Below are positions 1 through 6,016 of a DNA stretch of 6,169 bases, piece by piece. This DNA is from Odoribacteraceae bacterium (GTDB taxonomy: Bacteria; Bacteroidota; Bacteroidia; Bacteroidales; Marinifilaceae): assembly GCA_031279175.1 (NCBI GenBank), contig JAITJA010000099.1:1-6169 (forward strand), in the 5' to 3' direction. Position 1 is the first letter of the stretch. Every line of letters begins with the position of its first letter. The notes below the pieces were generated by a model. It was not told where the DNA came from and did not search any database. It worked only from the letters and a program-made list of their open reading frames with translations. The position numbers were made by a program, and so were the translations under genes.

Positions 1-82
1 TCCGGACGAGCCGCCAAGAATTTTTTCTACTCGTCCGGAGTTCCGGACGAGGGAGCGCGGATTTTTTCCTCTCGTCGCGGGA
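1..82. repeat. Two degenerate 41-bp tandem units able to form hairpins
   Basis: Unit 1 (1-41) and unit 2 (42-82) align without gaps and share 28 of 41 bases by hand count. Both begin TCCGGACGAG, have ATTTTTT at offset 20 and CTCGTC at offset 30. In unit 1, TCCGGACGAG (1-10) pairs perfectly with CTCGTCCGGA (30-39). In unit 2, CCGGACGAG (43-51) pairs with CTCGTC-g-CGG (71-80), leaving one bulged G. The spacer bases at offsets 11-19 are largely unrelated, so the conserved parts are the pairing arms and the T tract. The array begins at the window edge and may continue upstream. Function is unknown. Confidence 0.7.
30..51 (+). terminator. Possible terminator or attenuator hairpin ahead of dnaB
   Basis: CTCGTCCGG (30-38) and CCGGACGAG (43-51) form a perfect 9-bp stem around the tetraloop AGTT. 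A run of six T lies at 62-67, ten bases past the stem. That gap is longer than in a classical intrinsic terminator, so the call is tentative. The stem uses the right arm of repeat unit 1 and the left arm of unit 2, and therefore cannot coexist with the hairpins inside the units. It could end transcription from an upstream gene outside the window, or act as a leader structure for dnaB. Confidence 0.35.
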
Positions 83-132
83 GTGTTAGTTCTTTGGGGG
101 TAAAAATGCCCTTCGCGGGGAGGTGCCCGGTA

Positions 133-152
133 AGTATCTTCGAGTATCTTCG
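133..152. repeat. Tandem 10-bp direct repeat in the dnaB leader
   Basis: AGTATCTTCG occurs twice back to back (133-142 and 143-152). The overlapping string CTTCGCGGGG also occurs at 111-120 and 149-158. The repeats lie between the upstream in-frame start codons (TTG 94, ATG 106) and the preferred dnaB ATG at 178. A 10-bp tandem unit does not preserve reading frame on gain or loss, which fits untranslated leader better than protein-coding sequence. Confidence 0.6.
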
Positions 153-177
153 CGGGGGAAACCACAAACCGAAAGTC

Positions 178-1737
178 ATGGGAAAGAAACAAGAATACAC
201 CTACAAGCCCCTGCCGGTGGAACACGGCAAGATGCCGCCGCAAGCCCTGGAACTCGAGGAGGCCGTGCTCGGCGCGTTGATGCTGGAGAAAGACGCCTAT
301 ATCATGGTTAGCGACTTGCTGAAGCCGGAATGTTTCTACAAGGAAGCTCACCAGCGCGTTTACCGCGCGGTGCAAACGCTCTCCCTTAACGCGGAGCCGG
401 TCGACTTGCTGACGGTGAGCGAGGAATTAAAGCGTACCGGCGATTTGGAAACGGTAGGCGGTTATTACTACCTGTCGAAATTAACATCGCGCGTTGCCTC
501 CGCGGTGCACATCGAGTTTCACGCCAGGATCATAGTCCAGAAATACATACAGCGCGAGTTGATACGCGCGTCCACGGAGATCCAGGCGAGGGCGTATGAC
601 GACGCGGCGGACGTTGCCGATCTCGTTGACCTGGCCCAGAAGATGGTGTTCGAGATTGCCGAGGGCAACGTCAAGAAGGAGACGATGCCGATTAACGTGC
701 TCGTGGACCAGGCAATAAAGACCATCGAGGAGATAGCGAAGCAAGACGGCGGTGTGAGCGGGGCCCCTTCCGGGTTCGACGCGTTGGACGGCGTCACGTC
801 CGGCTGGCAGGCGTCCGACCTGGTAATTATCGCCGCTCGCCCGTCGATGGGTAAGACGGCGTTCGTCCTCTCGATGGCGCGAAACATGGCCGTCGAGCAT
901 GACGTTCCGGTGGCGATTTTCTCTCTGGAGATGTCGTCGTTGCAACTCGTGAACCGGCTTATCGCGAGCGAGACGGGTATCGGGTCGGAGAAACTTCGCA
1001 ACGGTGATTTGACTGTCTCTGACTGGAAGAACTTGCACGCGAAGATTACCAGCCTGCTCAAGGCTCCACTGTACGTGGATGACACGCCGGCCTTGTCGAT
1101 CTTCGAGTTGAGGGCAAAATGCCGCCGGTTGCAGCAGCGTTACGGTATCAAGGTGCTGGTGATCGATTACCTCCAGCTGATGACTACCGGTAGCGACATG
1201 CGCGGGAACCGGGAACAGGAGGTGAGCATGATCTCGCGGCAGTTAAAGATTATCGCGAAGGAGTTGAACGTGCCGGTGATCGCGCTGTCGCAATTGAATC
1301 GCTCGCTGGAACAACGGGAGAACAAGCGTCCCATGCTTTCTGACCTGCGCGAGTCGGGGGCTATCGAACAGGACGCGGACATGGTGGTTTTTATACACAG
1401 GCCTGAACGCGTCGGGATTATCGTTGACGACGAGGGGAACAGTTTGAGGGGTATCGCCGAGATCATTATCGCCAAGCACCGGAACGGGGCCGTCGGGGAC
1501 GTGCGGCTGCGCTTCGTGGAGGAGCTGGCCCTGTTCACGAACCTGGAAAGGAGTTCGCCGTTCTTCTCCGCGTCGCCGACGATCGCGCCCGGGAAGCGCA
1601 GGGGAAAGGTAGAGAAGGATGGCAAGACGACGCGCAAGATCCCGTCAAAGTTGAATGCCGAGAAAGAACCTCTCGACACGGATTACCGTCCCGACGCGGG
1701 TTTCGAGCAGGAGTCGCCCGGTGATCGTCCATTCTAA
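178..1737 (+). CDS. dnaB: Replicative DNA helicase DnaB
   Basis: This hexameric 5'-3' helicase unwinds the chromosome at the replication fork and binds primase. From the ATG at 178 it has 519 residues. The N-terminal primase-interaction domain starts at PPQALELEEAVLGALML (about residues 20-37). The RecA-like domain has Walker A ARPSMGKTA (220-228), the FSLEM element with its catalytic Glu (about 248-252), Walker B VLVIDYLQLM (about 326-335), SQLNRSLEQR (371-380) and the KHRNG arginine-finger region (433-437). There is no intein. A basic then acidic low-complexity tail ends in GDRPF. In-frame starts at TTG 94 and ATG 106 would add 28 or 24 residues; I prefer 178 because MGKKQEYTYK resembles short N-termini of Bacteroidota DnaB and the added stretch contains a tandem repeat and no family motif. 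No clear Shine-Dalgarno precedes 178. The sulfatase gene follows after 9 bases, so co-transcription is likely. Confidence 0.96.
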   Translation: MGKKQEYTYKPLPVEHGKMPPQALELEEAVLGALMLEKDAYIMVSDLLKPECFYKEAHQRVYRAVQTLSLNAEPVDLLTVSEELKRTGDLETVGGYYYLSKLTSRVASAVHIEFHARIIVQKYIQRELIRASTEIQARAYDDAADVADLVDLAQKMVFEIAEGNVKKETMPINVLVDQAIKTIEEIAKQDGGVSGAPSGFDALDGVTSGWQASDLVIIAARPSMGKTAFVLSMARNMAVEHDVPVAIFSLEMSSLQLVNRLIASETGIGSEKLRNGDLTVSDWKNLHAKITSLLKAPLYVDDTPALSIFELRAKCRRLQQRYGIKVLVIDYLQLMTTGSDMRGNREQEVSMISRQLKIIAKELNVPVIALSQLNRSLEQRENKRPMLSDLRESGAIEQDADMVVFIHRPERVGIIVDDEGNSLRGIAEIIIAKHRNGAVGDVRLRFVEELALFTNLERSSPFFSASPTIAPGKRRGKVEKDGKTTRKIPSKLNAEKEPLDTDYRPDAGFEQESPGDRPF

Positions 1738-1746
1738 ACGCCGCTC

Positions 1747-3609
1747 GTGAAAAAGAAGTTGCTGTTTTGGGTAAAGTGTTACCTGTTCTGGGTCGCTTTC
1801 GCGTGGGTGTCGCGCGCCGCGTTCGCGTGCTACCAGTGGGAGGAGACGCTCGGGCTGGGGGGAGTTGATGTCGCGCGGATCTTCTGGAAGGGGGCGCGCG
1901 TGGATCTCTCGTTCGGGGCTTACGTGATGATGTTGACGTCGCTGGTGCTGGCTGTTGGGGTTGTTTTTTTCTCGCCGCGAGCGACGCGCGCCGCGTTGAA
2001 CGGGCTGACGGCCTTGCTGCTGTTCGCGGCGGGCGGTGTAGTGGCTGGCGACCTGGAGGTGTTCCGGAACTGGGGGTATCATGTCGACGCGACGCTGTTG
2101 CTTTACCTGAAGACCCCGGGCGTGATCGTTGCCTCTTCTACCGCGCCGCGTGTTGCCGGGTTACTCGCTATCTGGCTCGCGTTGGCGGGTGGTGGTTACT
2201 GGCTTTATCGATCGCTGGTCGCGCTCCCGCGTTCCTCGCCCGAGGAGAAGCGTTCCCCTCGCTGGCACGCGTTGCCTTTCCTGCTGCTGGTCGGGGCGCT
2301 GGTGTTGCCGGCTCGCGGCGGTCTGAACGTGGCCCCGATGAACGCGAGTTTTGTTTATTTTCACCCCTCGAGCATGTACGCGAACCAGGCCGCGCTTAAC
2401 CCGGCTTGGAACTTTCTTTACGAGGTGTTGCACGTCGGCGAGCTGAAGGATAATTATCACTTCATGCCCCCCGGGGAGGCAAACGAGCTGGTGGATTCCC
2501 TCTACCGGGAGGATGGGGAGTACCCGCGCGTGCTGGCGACGAGCCGTCCTAACGTGGTGGTGCTGTTGCTCGAGACGTTTACCTCGAACGCGTGGGACGT
2601 CATGCCTAACGTGCAGGCCGTCGCCCGGGAAGGGATATTGTTCTCGAACATTTACGCGACCGGCAATCGATCGGATCGCGGGCTAACAGGGCTGATTAGC
2701 GGCTTCCCGTCCTACCCGCCCGCCTCCTTGCTGAAATACCCGGCGCGGATGCACGCGTGCCCGCGCTTCCCGCTGGAGATGGAACGGGAGGGTTATAATA
2801 CCGCTTTTTATTACGCGGGCGATCTCAACTTCGCCGGCTTTCGCTCTTATATCACGATGACGTTTCAGCGTTCCGTGACGGAGGATGATTTTTCGGGCGA
2901 GGCCGTGAGGAATGCTTTCAAGTGGGGGGTGCACGACGAGTACATGCTCGAGCGTTTGCACGAGGATCTGTGCCGCGCTCCCGCCCCGTTCTTGCGCGTG
3001 GCCTTCACGATGAGTAGCCACGAGCCGTTCGAGGTTCCCGGCGAGCCCATCATCGTCGGTGACACGCGGGAATTGAAACTCATGAACGCGATCGCTTACG
3101 CGGATCGTTGTCTCGGGGATTTTTTCCGGCGCTGCAAGGAGTCCGGCGCGTGGGATAACGCGCTATTCGTGCTGGTGGCCGACCACGGGACGCGGCACGT
3201 GGGGAATCTCGCCCCGCACGCGCCCTCGGCGTACAAGATCCCGGTGATTTTCACGGGGGGGGCGATGACGCGTCGCGATACCGTGGTGACAACGCTCGGG
3301 TCGCAAACGGACGTGGCGGCCACGTTGCTGGCGCAACTCGACATGGATTATTCCCGTTATCGTTATAGCAAGAATTTGTTGAATCCCCGCGCGCTCCCGT
3401 TCGCCTATTACGCGTACTCGAGTGTCGCCGCGCTGGTGGACGCGCGTGGAGCTTGCATCCTCGACTTGAAGCGACGAGAGGGTATCGGCGATAATAAAGA
3501 CCCGCGCAGCCGCGCGACGCTGGAAGCTTACTTGCAGGTGCTCGAGGAGGAGTTCAAGGAGGAGTTCAAGGGGAAGAGCCTCACGGTTCGAAGCGAATCC
3601 GGTGAGTGA
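1747..3609 (+). CDS. LTA synthase-like membrane sulfatase / phosphotransferase
   Basis: This 620-residue protein belongs to the alkaline phosphatase superfamily, in the LtaS/OpgB/EptA-like group. The N-terminal third has about five hydrophobic segments (roughly 5-25, 57-77, 86-104, 136-155 and 175-190). The catalytic domain follows from about residue 268, and topology predicts it outside the inner membrane. Visible active-site elements are LLLETFTS with metal-ligand E276, GNRSDRG with likely nucleophile S309 (Thr in LtaS), AGDLNF (358-363), SSHEPF with H425, VADHGTRH with D479 and H480, and GSQTD with Q520. By family it should move a phospho-headgroup (phosphoethanolamine or glycerol phosphate) onto a glycan or lipid, or hydrolyse one; the substrate cannot be read from sequence. 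Gram-negative bacteria lack LTA, so the family name should not be taken literally. The start is GTG, followed by KKKLLFWVK, 9 bases after dnaB, without a Shine-Dalgarno. It overlaps recR tail to tail by 29 bp. It contains a G8 tract and a 12-bp tandem duplication near its end. Confidence 0.88.
   Translation: MKKKLLFWVKCYLFWVAFAWVSRAAFACYQWEETLGLGGVDVARIFWKGARVDLSFGAYVMMLTSLVLAVGVVFFSPRATRAALNGLTALLLFAAGGVVAGDLEVFRNWGYHVDATLLLYLKTPGVIVASSTAPRVAGLLAIWLALAGGGYWLYRSLVALPRSSPEEKRSPRWHALPFLLLVGALVLPARGGLNVAPMNASFVYFHPSSMYANQAALNPAWNFLYEVLHVGELKDNYHFMPPGEANELVDSLYREDGEYPRVLATSRPNVVVLLLETFTSNAWDVMPNVQAVAREGILFSNIYATGNRSDRGLTGLISGFPSYPPASLLKYPARMHACPRFPLEMEREGYNTAFYYAGDLNFAGFRSYITMTFQRSVTEDDFSGEAVRNAFKWGVHDEYMLERLHEDLCRAPAPFLRVAFTMSSHEPFEVPGEPIIVGDTRELKLMNAIAYADRCLGDFFRRCKESGAWDNALFVLVADHGTRHVGNLAPHAPSAYKIPVIFTGGAMTRRDTVVTTLGSQTDVAATLLAQLDMDYSRYRYSKNLLNPRALPFAYYAYSSVAALVDARGACILDLKRREGIGDNKDPRSRATLEAYLQVLEEEFKEEFKGKSLTVRSESGE
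3255..3262 (+). repeat. G8 homopolymer inside the sulfatase gene
   Basis: Eight consecutive G span the codons for T503, G504, G505 and A506. Gain or loss of one G would change the reading frame for about the last 115 residues, including Q520. The tract is uninterrupted; it is short for a proven phase-variable locus. Confidence 0.9.
3547..3570 (+). repeat. 12-bp in-frame tandem duplication (EEFK twice)
   Basis: GAGGAGTTCAAG is repeated exactly at 3547-3558 and 3559-3570, encoding EEFKEEFK at residues 601-608 of the sulfatase. It lies just upstream of the recR stop codon, in a charged C-terminal tail beyond the catalytic domain. It is probably a harmless slippage product in a tolerant region. 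Confidence 0.85.
3581..3605. other. Imperfect hairpin in the convergent gene overlap
   Basis: TCAC GG TTCG (3581-3590) pairs with CGAA t CC g GTGA (3594-3605): ten base pairs, two single-base bulges and an AAG loop. It falls entirely within the 29 bp shared by the 3' ends of the sulfatase gene and recR, and begins with the recR stop codon. No T tract follows on either strand, so it is not a standard intrinsic terminator. It may protect or stall both converging transcripts, or be coincidental. Confidence 0.35.
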
Positions 3610-4192
3610 TGGAGCGACCAAGGGTTAGCTCGTCAATGTACTCGAGCTCGTTCCCGACGGCAATACCCCTGGCGAGCGTGGTGACAACGAGTTCTTCTTT
3701 CCTCGGTAGTTTCTTGAAGATATAATAGGCGGTGGTCTCGCCCTCGATGGTCGTGCCCAGGGCGAAGATGACTTCTCTCGCGGGTATGGCCTCCACGCGT
3801 TTGAGCAACGTGTCGACGTGCAGGTCTCCCGGCCCGATGCCGTCCACGGGCGAGATGATCCCGCCGAGCACGTGATATACACCGCGGAATTGCCCCGTGG
3901 ATTCAATGGAGATCACGTCCTGGATGTTCTCGACGACACAGATGATTGTCGCGTCGCGCCGCGCGTCAAGACAGATCTCGCACGCTTCCCCGTCGGCAAT
4001 GTTATGACAGTACTTGCACTCGCGAATCGATTCCTTGAGCTGCCGGAAAGCGTCGATAAAAGCATCAACGGCAGTCTTGTCCTGGCGAAGGAGATGAAGC
4101 GTGAAGCGTAACGCGGTTTTTCTCCCGATCCCCGGGAGGGTGGCAAATTGTTCTACCGCTTTTTCAACCAGCCTTGATGATAGTGATAGCAT
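3581..4192 (-). CDS. recR: Recombination mediator protein RecR
   Basis: RecR works with RecO (and RecF) to load RecA onto SSB-coated single-stranded gaps; it binds DNA as a ring-shaped clamp in the cytoplasm. The protein has 203 residues, close to the usual ~200. In order it shows the helix-hairpin-helix LPGIGRKTALR (19-29), a four-cysteine zinc finger C59-x2-C62-x8-C71-x2-C74, a Toprim domain from about residue 81 with VVE (E88), VDGIGPGDL (116-124) and TTIEGETTA (147-155), and the C-terminal signature ARGIAVGNELEYIDELTLGRS (split here as ARGIAVG and NELEYIDELTLGRS, 174-194). All expected elements are intact. Its ATG overlaps the recJ stop codon in TAATG and is preceded by a strong Shine-Dalgarno, which fixes the start and suggests translational coupling. 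Its 3' end overlaps the convergent sulfatase gene. Confidence 0.97.
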   Translation of the reverse strand: MLSLSSRLVEKAVEQFATLPGIGRKTALRFTLHLLRQDKTAVDAFIDAFRQLKESIRECKYCHNIADGEACEICLDARRDATIICVVENIQDVISIESTGQFRGVYHVLGGIISPVDGIGPGDLHVDTLLKRVEAIPAREVIFALGTTIEGETTAYYIFKKLPRKEELVVTTLARGIAVGNELEYIDELTLGRSITHRIRFEP

Positions 4193-4194
4193 TA
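4190..4194 (-). other. TAATG stop/start overlap between recJ and recR
   Basis: On the minus strand the recJ stop TAA (4194-4192) and the recR start ATG (4192-4190) share one base. Such overlaps usually allow terminating ribosomes to re-initiate, keeping the two products in proportion. Confidence 0.9.
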
Positions 4195-5937
4195 TTGATC
4201 CTCCTTGAACCTGATGTCGCGCACGAGCATTTGTATGTCGTTTTCCTTCCTCGAGACGTCGTTCTTCTGTAGCGTGTAACAGATGTCGAAGACCTCGCCG
4301 TTGTTGACGCGTGTGAATAGATGCCCCATCCCGAAGGCTATGCCGCCGCGATCCGTGTAGACGCGTGCCCGGGACTCGTCGCAGGAATGGACGCGGGCGT
4401 CGTCAACGACTACCAGCTGGAGATGCTCCTTGTGTCGTCCTACTTGCCTCGACCCGAAGTTGCTTACTCCCTCGGAGAGGAAGACGGGCGCGGTGTTGTC
4501 CGGGCCGAATGGGGCGAATAACTGTAGCATGTTGTATAGCTCGGGCGTGATCTCTTCCAGGTTTGCCCGGGCGTCAATGGAGATCTGCGGGCGCGTCAAC
4601 TCCGCGGGGATGGTCTCCGCGACAACCCGCTGGAACGCGGAGCGGAACGCGTCCAGGTTCTCGCGTTTCAACGTCAGGCCGACAGCGTACTTGTGTCCCC
4701 CGTAGTTCTCGAGGTACTCGCTGCACCTGGAGACGGCCTCGTAAAGGTCGTATCCCTCCACGGAACGGGCCGAGCCGATGACGAGATCGTCGGAATCGGT
4801 CAGGATCATCGTCGGACGGTAGTAATGCTCTAGCAGTCTCAGGGCAACGATGCCGATGACGCCGCCGTGCCATCCCGGGTTATAGAGCACGGTGGCCTTT
4901 CCCCGGGAGGCCGCGCTCGCGTTCAGCGCTTCCACGGCCTCCGCGGTAACGTCGTGATCTAGCTTCTTCCTCCGGTCGTTGAAGGTGTCGAGACTCGCCG
5001 CCACTCGCCGCGCGACGCGTACCTCCTCGGCGATGAGTAACTCCACGGACTTGTCTCCCGACTCTACCCTGCCAGCCGCGTTGATCTTCGGGCCGACGCG
5101 GGCGACGATGTTGGTAATCGATAGCTCCTTGACGCCGGCCGACTCGATGATCGTCCTCAGGCCCAGCGAGGGGTTGCTGTTCAAGCACTCCAACCCGAAG
5201 TGGGCAAGGATACGGTTCTCGCCCGTGACGGGGACAATGTCACTGGCAATGCTCACGCATACCAGGTCGAGCAGCTCGTGGAGCTTCTCGCCGGGAATAC
5301 CGTGCCGCCTGTCATAGGCTTGTGCCAGCTTGAAGCTCACCCCGCACCCGCTGAGCCACTTGTAGGGGTATCCGCAATCGTTTCGTCGCGGGTTGAGGAC
5401 GGCTACCGCTTCCGGGAGCGTGTCGCCGGTGGTGTGATGATCGCAGATGATAACGTCCACGTTTTTTTCCTTCGCGTAGGCCACTTGCTCGATGGACTTC
5501 ACGCCGCAATCGGCAACGATGATCAGCGATACATGCTCCTTGACGGCCTTGTCGATGGCAATCGTGGAGAGCCCCGATCCCTCGGTGTAGCGTTTGGGAA
5601 TATAGTACGAGGGGTTGGCGAACTTGCCCTTGAAATGCTTGTAAAGCAGCGCCACGGAGGTTGTCCCGTCGACGTCGTAATCGCCGTAGAGCATGACTTT
5701 CTCGCCATTCGCGATGGCTCTATCGATCCTGTCCACGGCCTTGTCCATGTCCTTCATCAGGAACGGGTCGTGGAGCATATCAAGCGTGGGAAAGAAAAAC
5801 GCGTTTGCCTCCCCGGCGGTGGTGACGCCTCGTTGTAACAACAGGGTCGCGACGAGCGGGCTACAAGGGATAGCTTCGGATAGTGCTTTTATTTCATTTT
5901 CGTCAGGTCGGGCGTTGACGGCCCATGTTTTTTCCAT
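4192..5937 (-). CDS. recJ: Single-stranded-DNA exonuclease RecJ
   Basis: RecJ is a Mn/Mg-dependent 5'-3' exonuclease on single-stranded DNA. It resects ends and gaps for RecFOR recombination and takes part in mismatch and base-excision repair. The 581 residues match the usual length (E. coli about 577). The DHH domain carries YGDYDVDG (84-91; Asp 86, 88, 90), VADCG (141-145; D143), CDHHTTGD (165-172; D166, H167, H168), the SGCGVSFKLA motif (196-205) and SIASDIVPVTGENR (229-242; D233). The DHHA1 domain has GWHGGVIGIVA (355-365), GSARS (388-392) and NYGGHKYAVGL (411-421). An OB-fold-like C-terminal region follows (about 450-581, with APFGPDNTAPVF). All catalytic motifs are intact. The ATG at 5937 gives the expected short N-terminus before the fold; it has no Shine-Dalgarno but an A-rich lead-in. 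It heads a likely recJ-recR operon. Confidence 0.97.
   Translation of the reverse strand: MEKTWAVNARPDENEIKALSEAIPCSPLVATLLLQRGVTTAGEANAFFFPTLDMLHDPFLMKDMDKAVDRIDRAIANGEKVMLYGDYDVDGTTSVALLYKHFKGKFANPSYYIPKRYTEGSGLSTIAIDKAVKEHVSLIIVADCGVKSIEQVAYAKEKNVDVIICDHHTTGDTLPEAVAVLNPRRNDCGYPYKWLSGCGVSFKLAQAYDRRHGIPGEKLHELLDLVCVSIASDIVPVTGENRILAHFGLECLNSNPSLGLRTIIESAGVKELSITNIVARVGPKINAAGRVESGDKSVELLIAEEVRVARRVAASLDTFNDRRKKLDHDVTAEAVEALNASAASRGKATVLYNPGWHGGVIGIVALRLLEHYYRPTMILTDSDDLVIGSARSVEGYDLYEAVSRCSEYLENYGGHKYAVGLTLKRENLDAFRSAFQRVVAETIPAELTRPQISIDARANLEEITPELYNMLQLFAPFGPDNTAPVFLSEGVSNFGSRQVGRHKEHLQLVVVDDARVHSCDESRARVYTDRGGIAFGMGHLFTRVNNGEVFDICYTLQKNDVSRKENDIQMLVRDIRFKEDQ
4200..4206 (-). promoter_or_regulatory. 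Strong Shine-Dalgarno for recR inside recJ
   Basis: The minus strand reads AAGGAGG, followed by seven bases (ATCAATA) before the recR ATG. It sits in the last recJ codons (encoding KED). A near-consensus Shine-Dalgarno is uncommon in Bacteroidota, and none of the other three genes here has one, so it supports both the recR start and coupled translation. Confidence 0.8.
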
Positions 5938-5958
5938 TTGTTGATTAACTTTTGGCTA

Positions 5959-5990
5959 CAAAGTAGCGGTTTTTTCGCGGCATTTCAAAA
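5959..5990 (-). promoter_or_regulatory. Candidate Bacteroidota-type promoter for recJ
   Basis: On the minus strand TTTTG (5990-5986) is followed by 20 bases and then TACTTTG (5965-5959). This approximates the primary sigma-factor consensus of Bacteroidota (TTTG at -33, TAnnTTTG at -7), with one base missing between TA and TTTG. The likely transcription start would lie about 15 bases before the recJ ATG, giving a short leader without Shine-Dalgarno. The -7 element sits within the small palindrome CTACAAAGTAG (5957-5967). Confidence 0.5.
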
Positions 5991-6016
5991 CGCCGCTCGT
6001 GTTATTTTAAACCGCT
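5965..6016. repeat. Nested inverted repeats around the recJ promoter
   Basis: AGCGGTTT (5965-5972) and AAACCGCT (6009-6016) are an exact 8-bp inverted pair, and GCGG (5977-5980) with CCGC (5993-5996) is nested inside it. The -33 element lies between the inner arms and the outer left arm touches the -7 element. This could be a regulator site or an extruded structure, but the arms are short and far apart, so chance is a real possibility. Confidence 0.35.

Noticed and set aside
87..96. TAGTTCTTTG as a -7 promoter element for dnaB
   Set aside because: The spacing between TA and TTTG is two bases too long and no TTTG lies at the -33 position.
481..1085. Two long open frames (185 and 188 codons) antisense to dnaB
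   Set aside because: They are by-products of GC-rich codon use opposite a clear dnaB; their translations are Arg/Ser-rich and show no recognisable motif.
178..1737. Intein in DnaB, a frequent insertion site
   Set aside because: The helicase motifs are uninterrupted and the length is normal.
1167..2082. Open frames of 170 and 145 codons on the minus strand over the dnaB end and sulfatase start
   Set aside because: Shadows of the two sense genes with low-complexity, Arg/Ser-rich translations and no supporting start signal.
5200..5838. 212-codon open frame on the plus strand opposite recJ
   Set aside because: RecJ on the other strand has all its catalytic motifs; the antisense product resembles no family I know.
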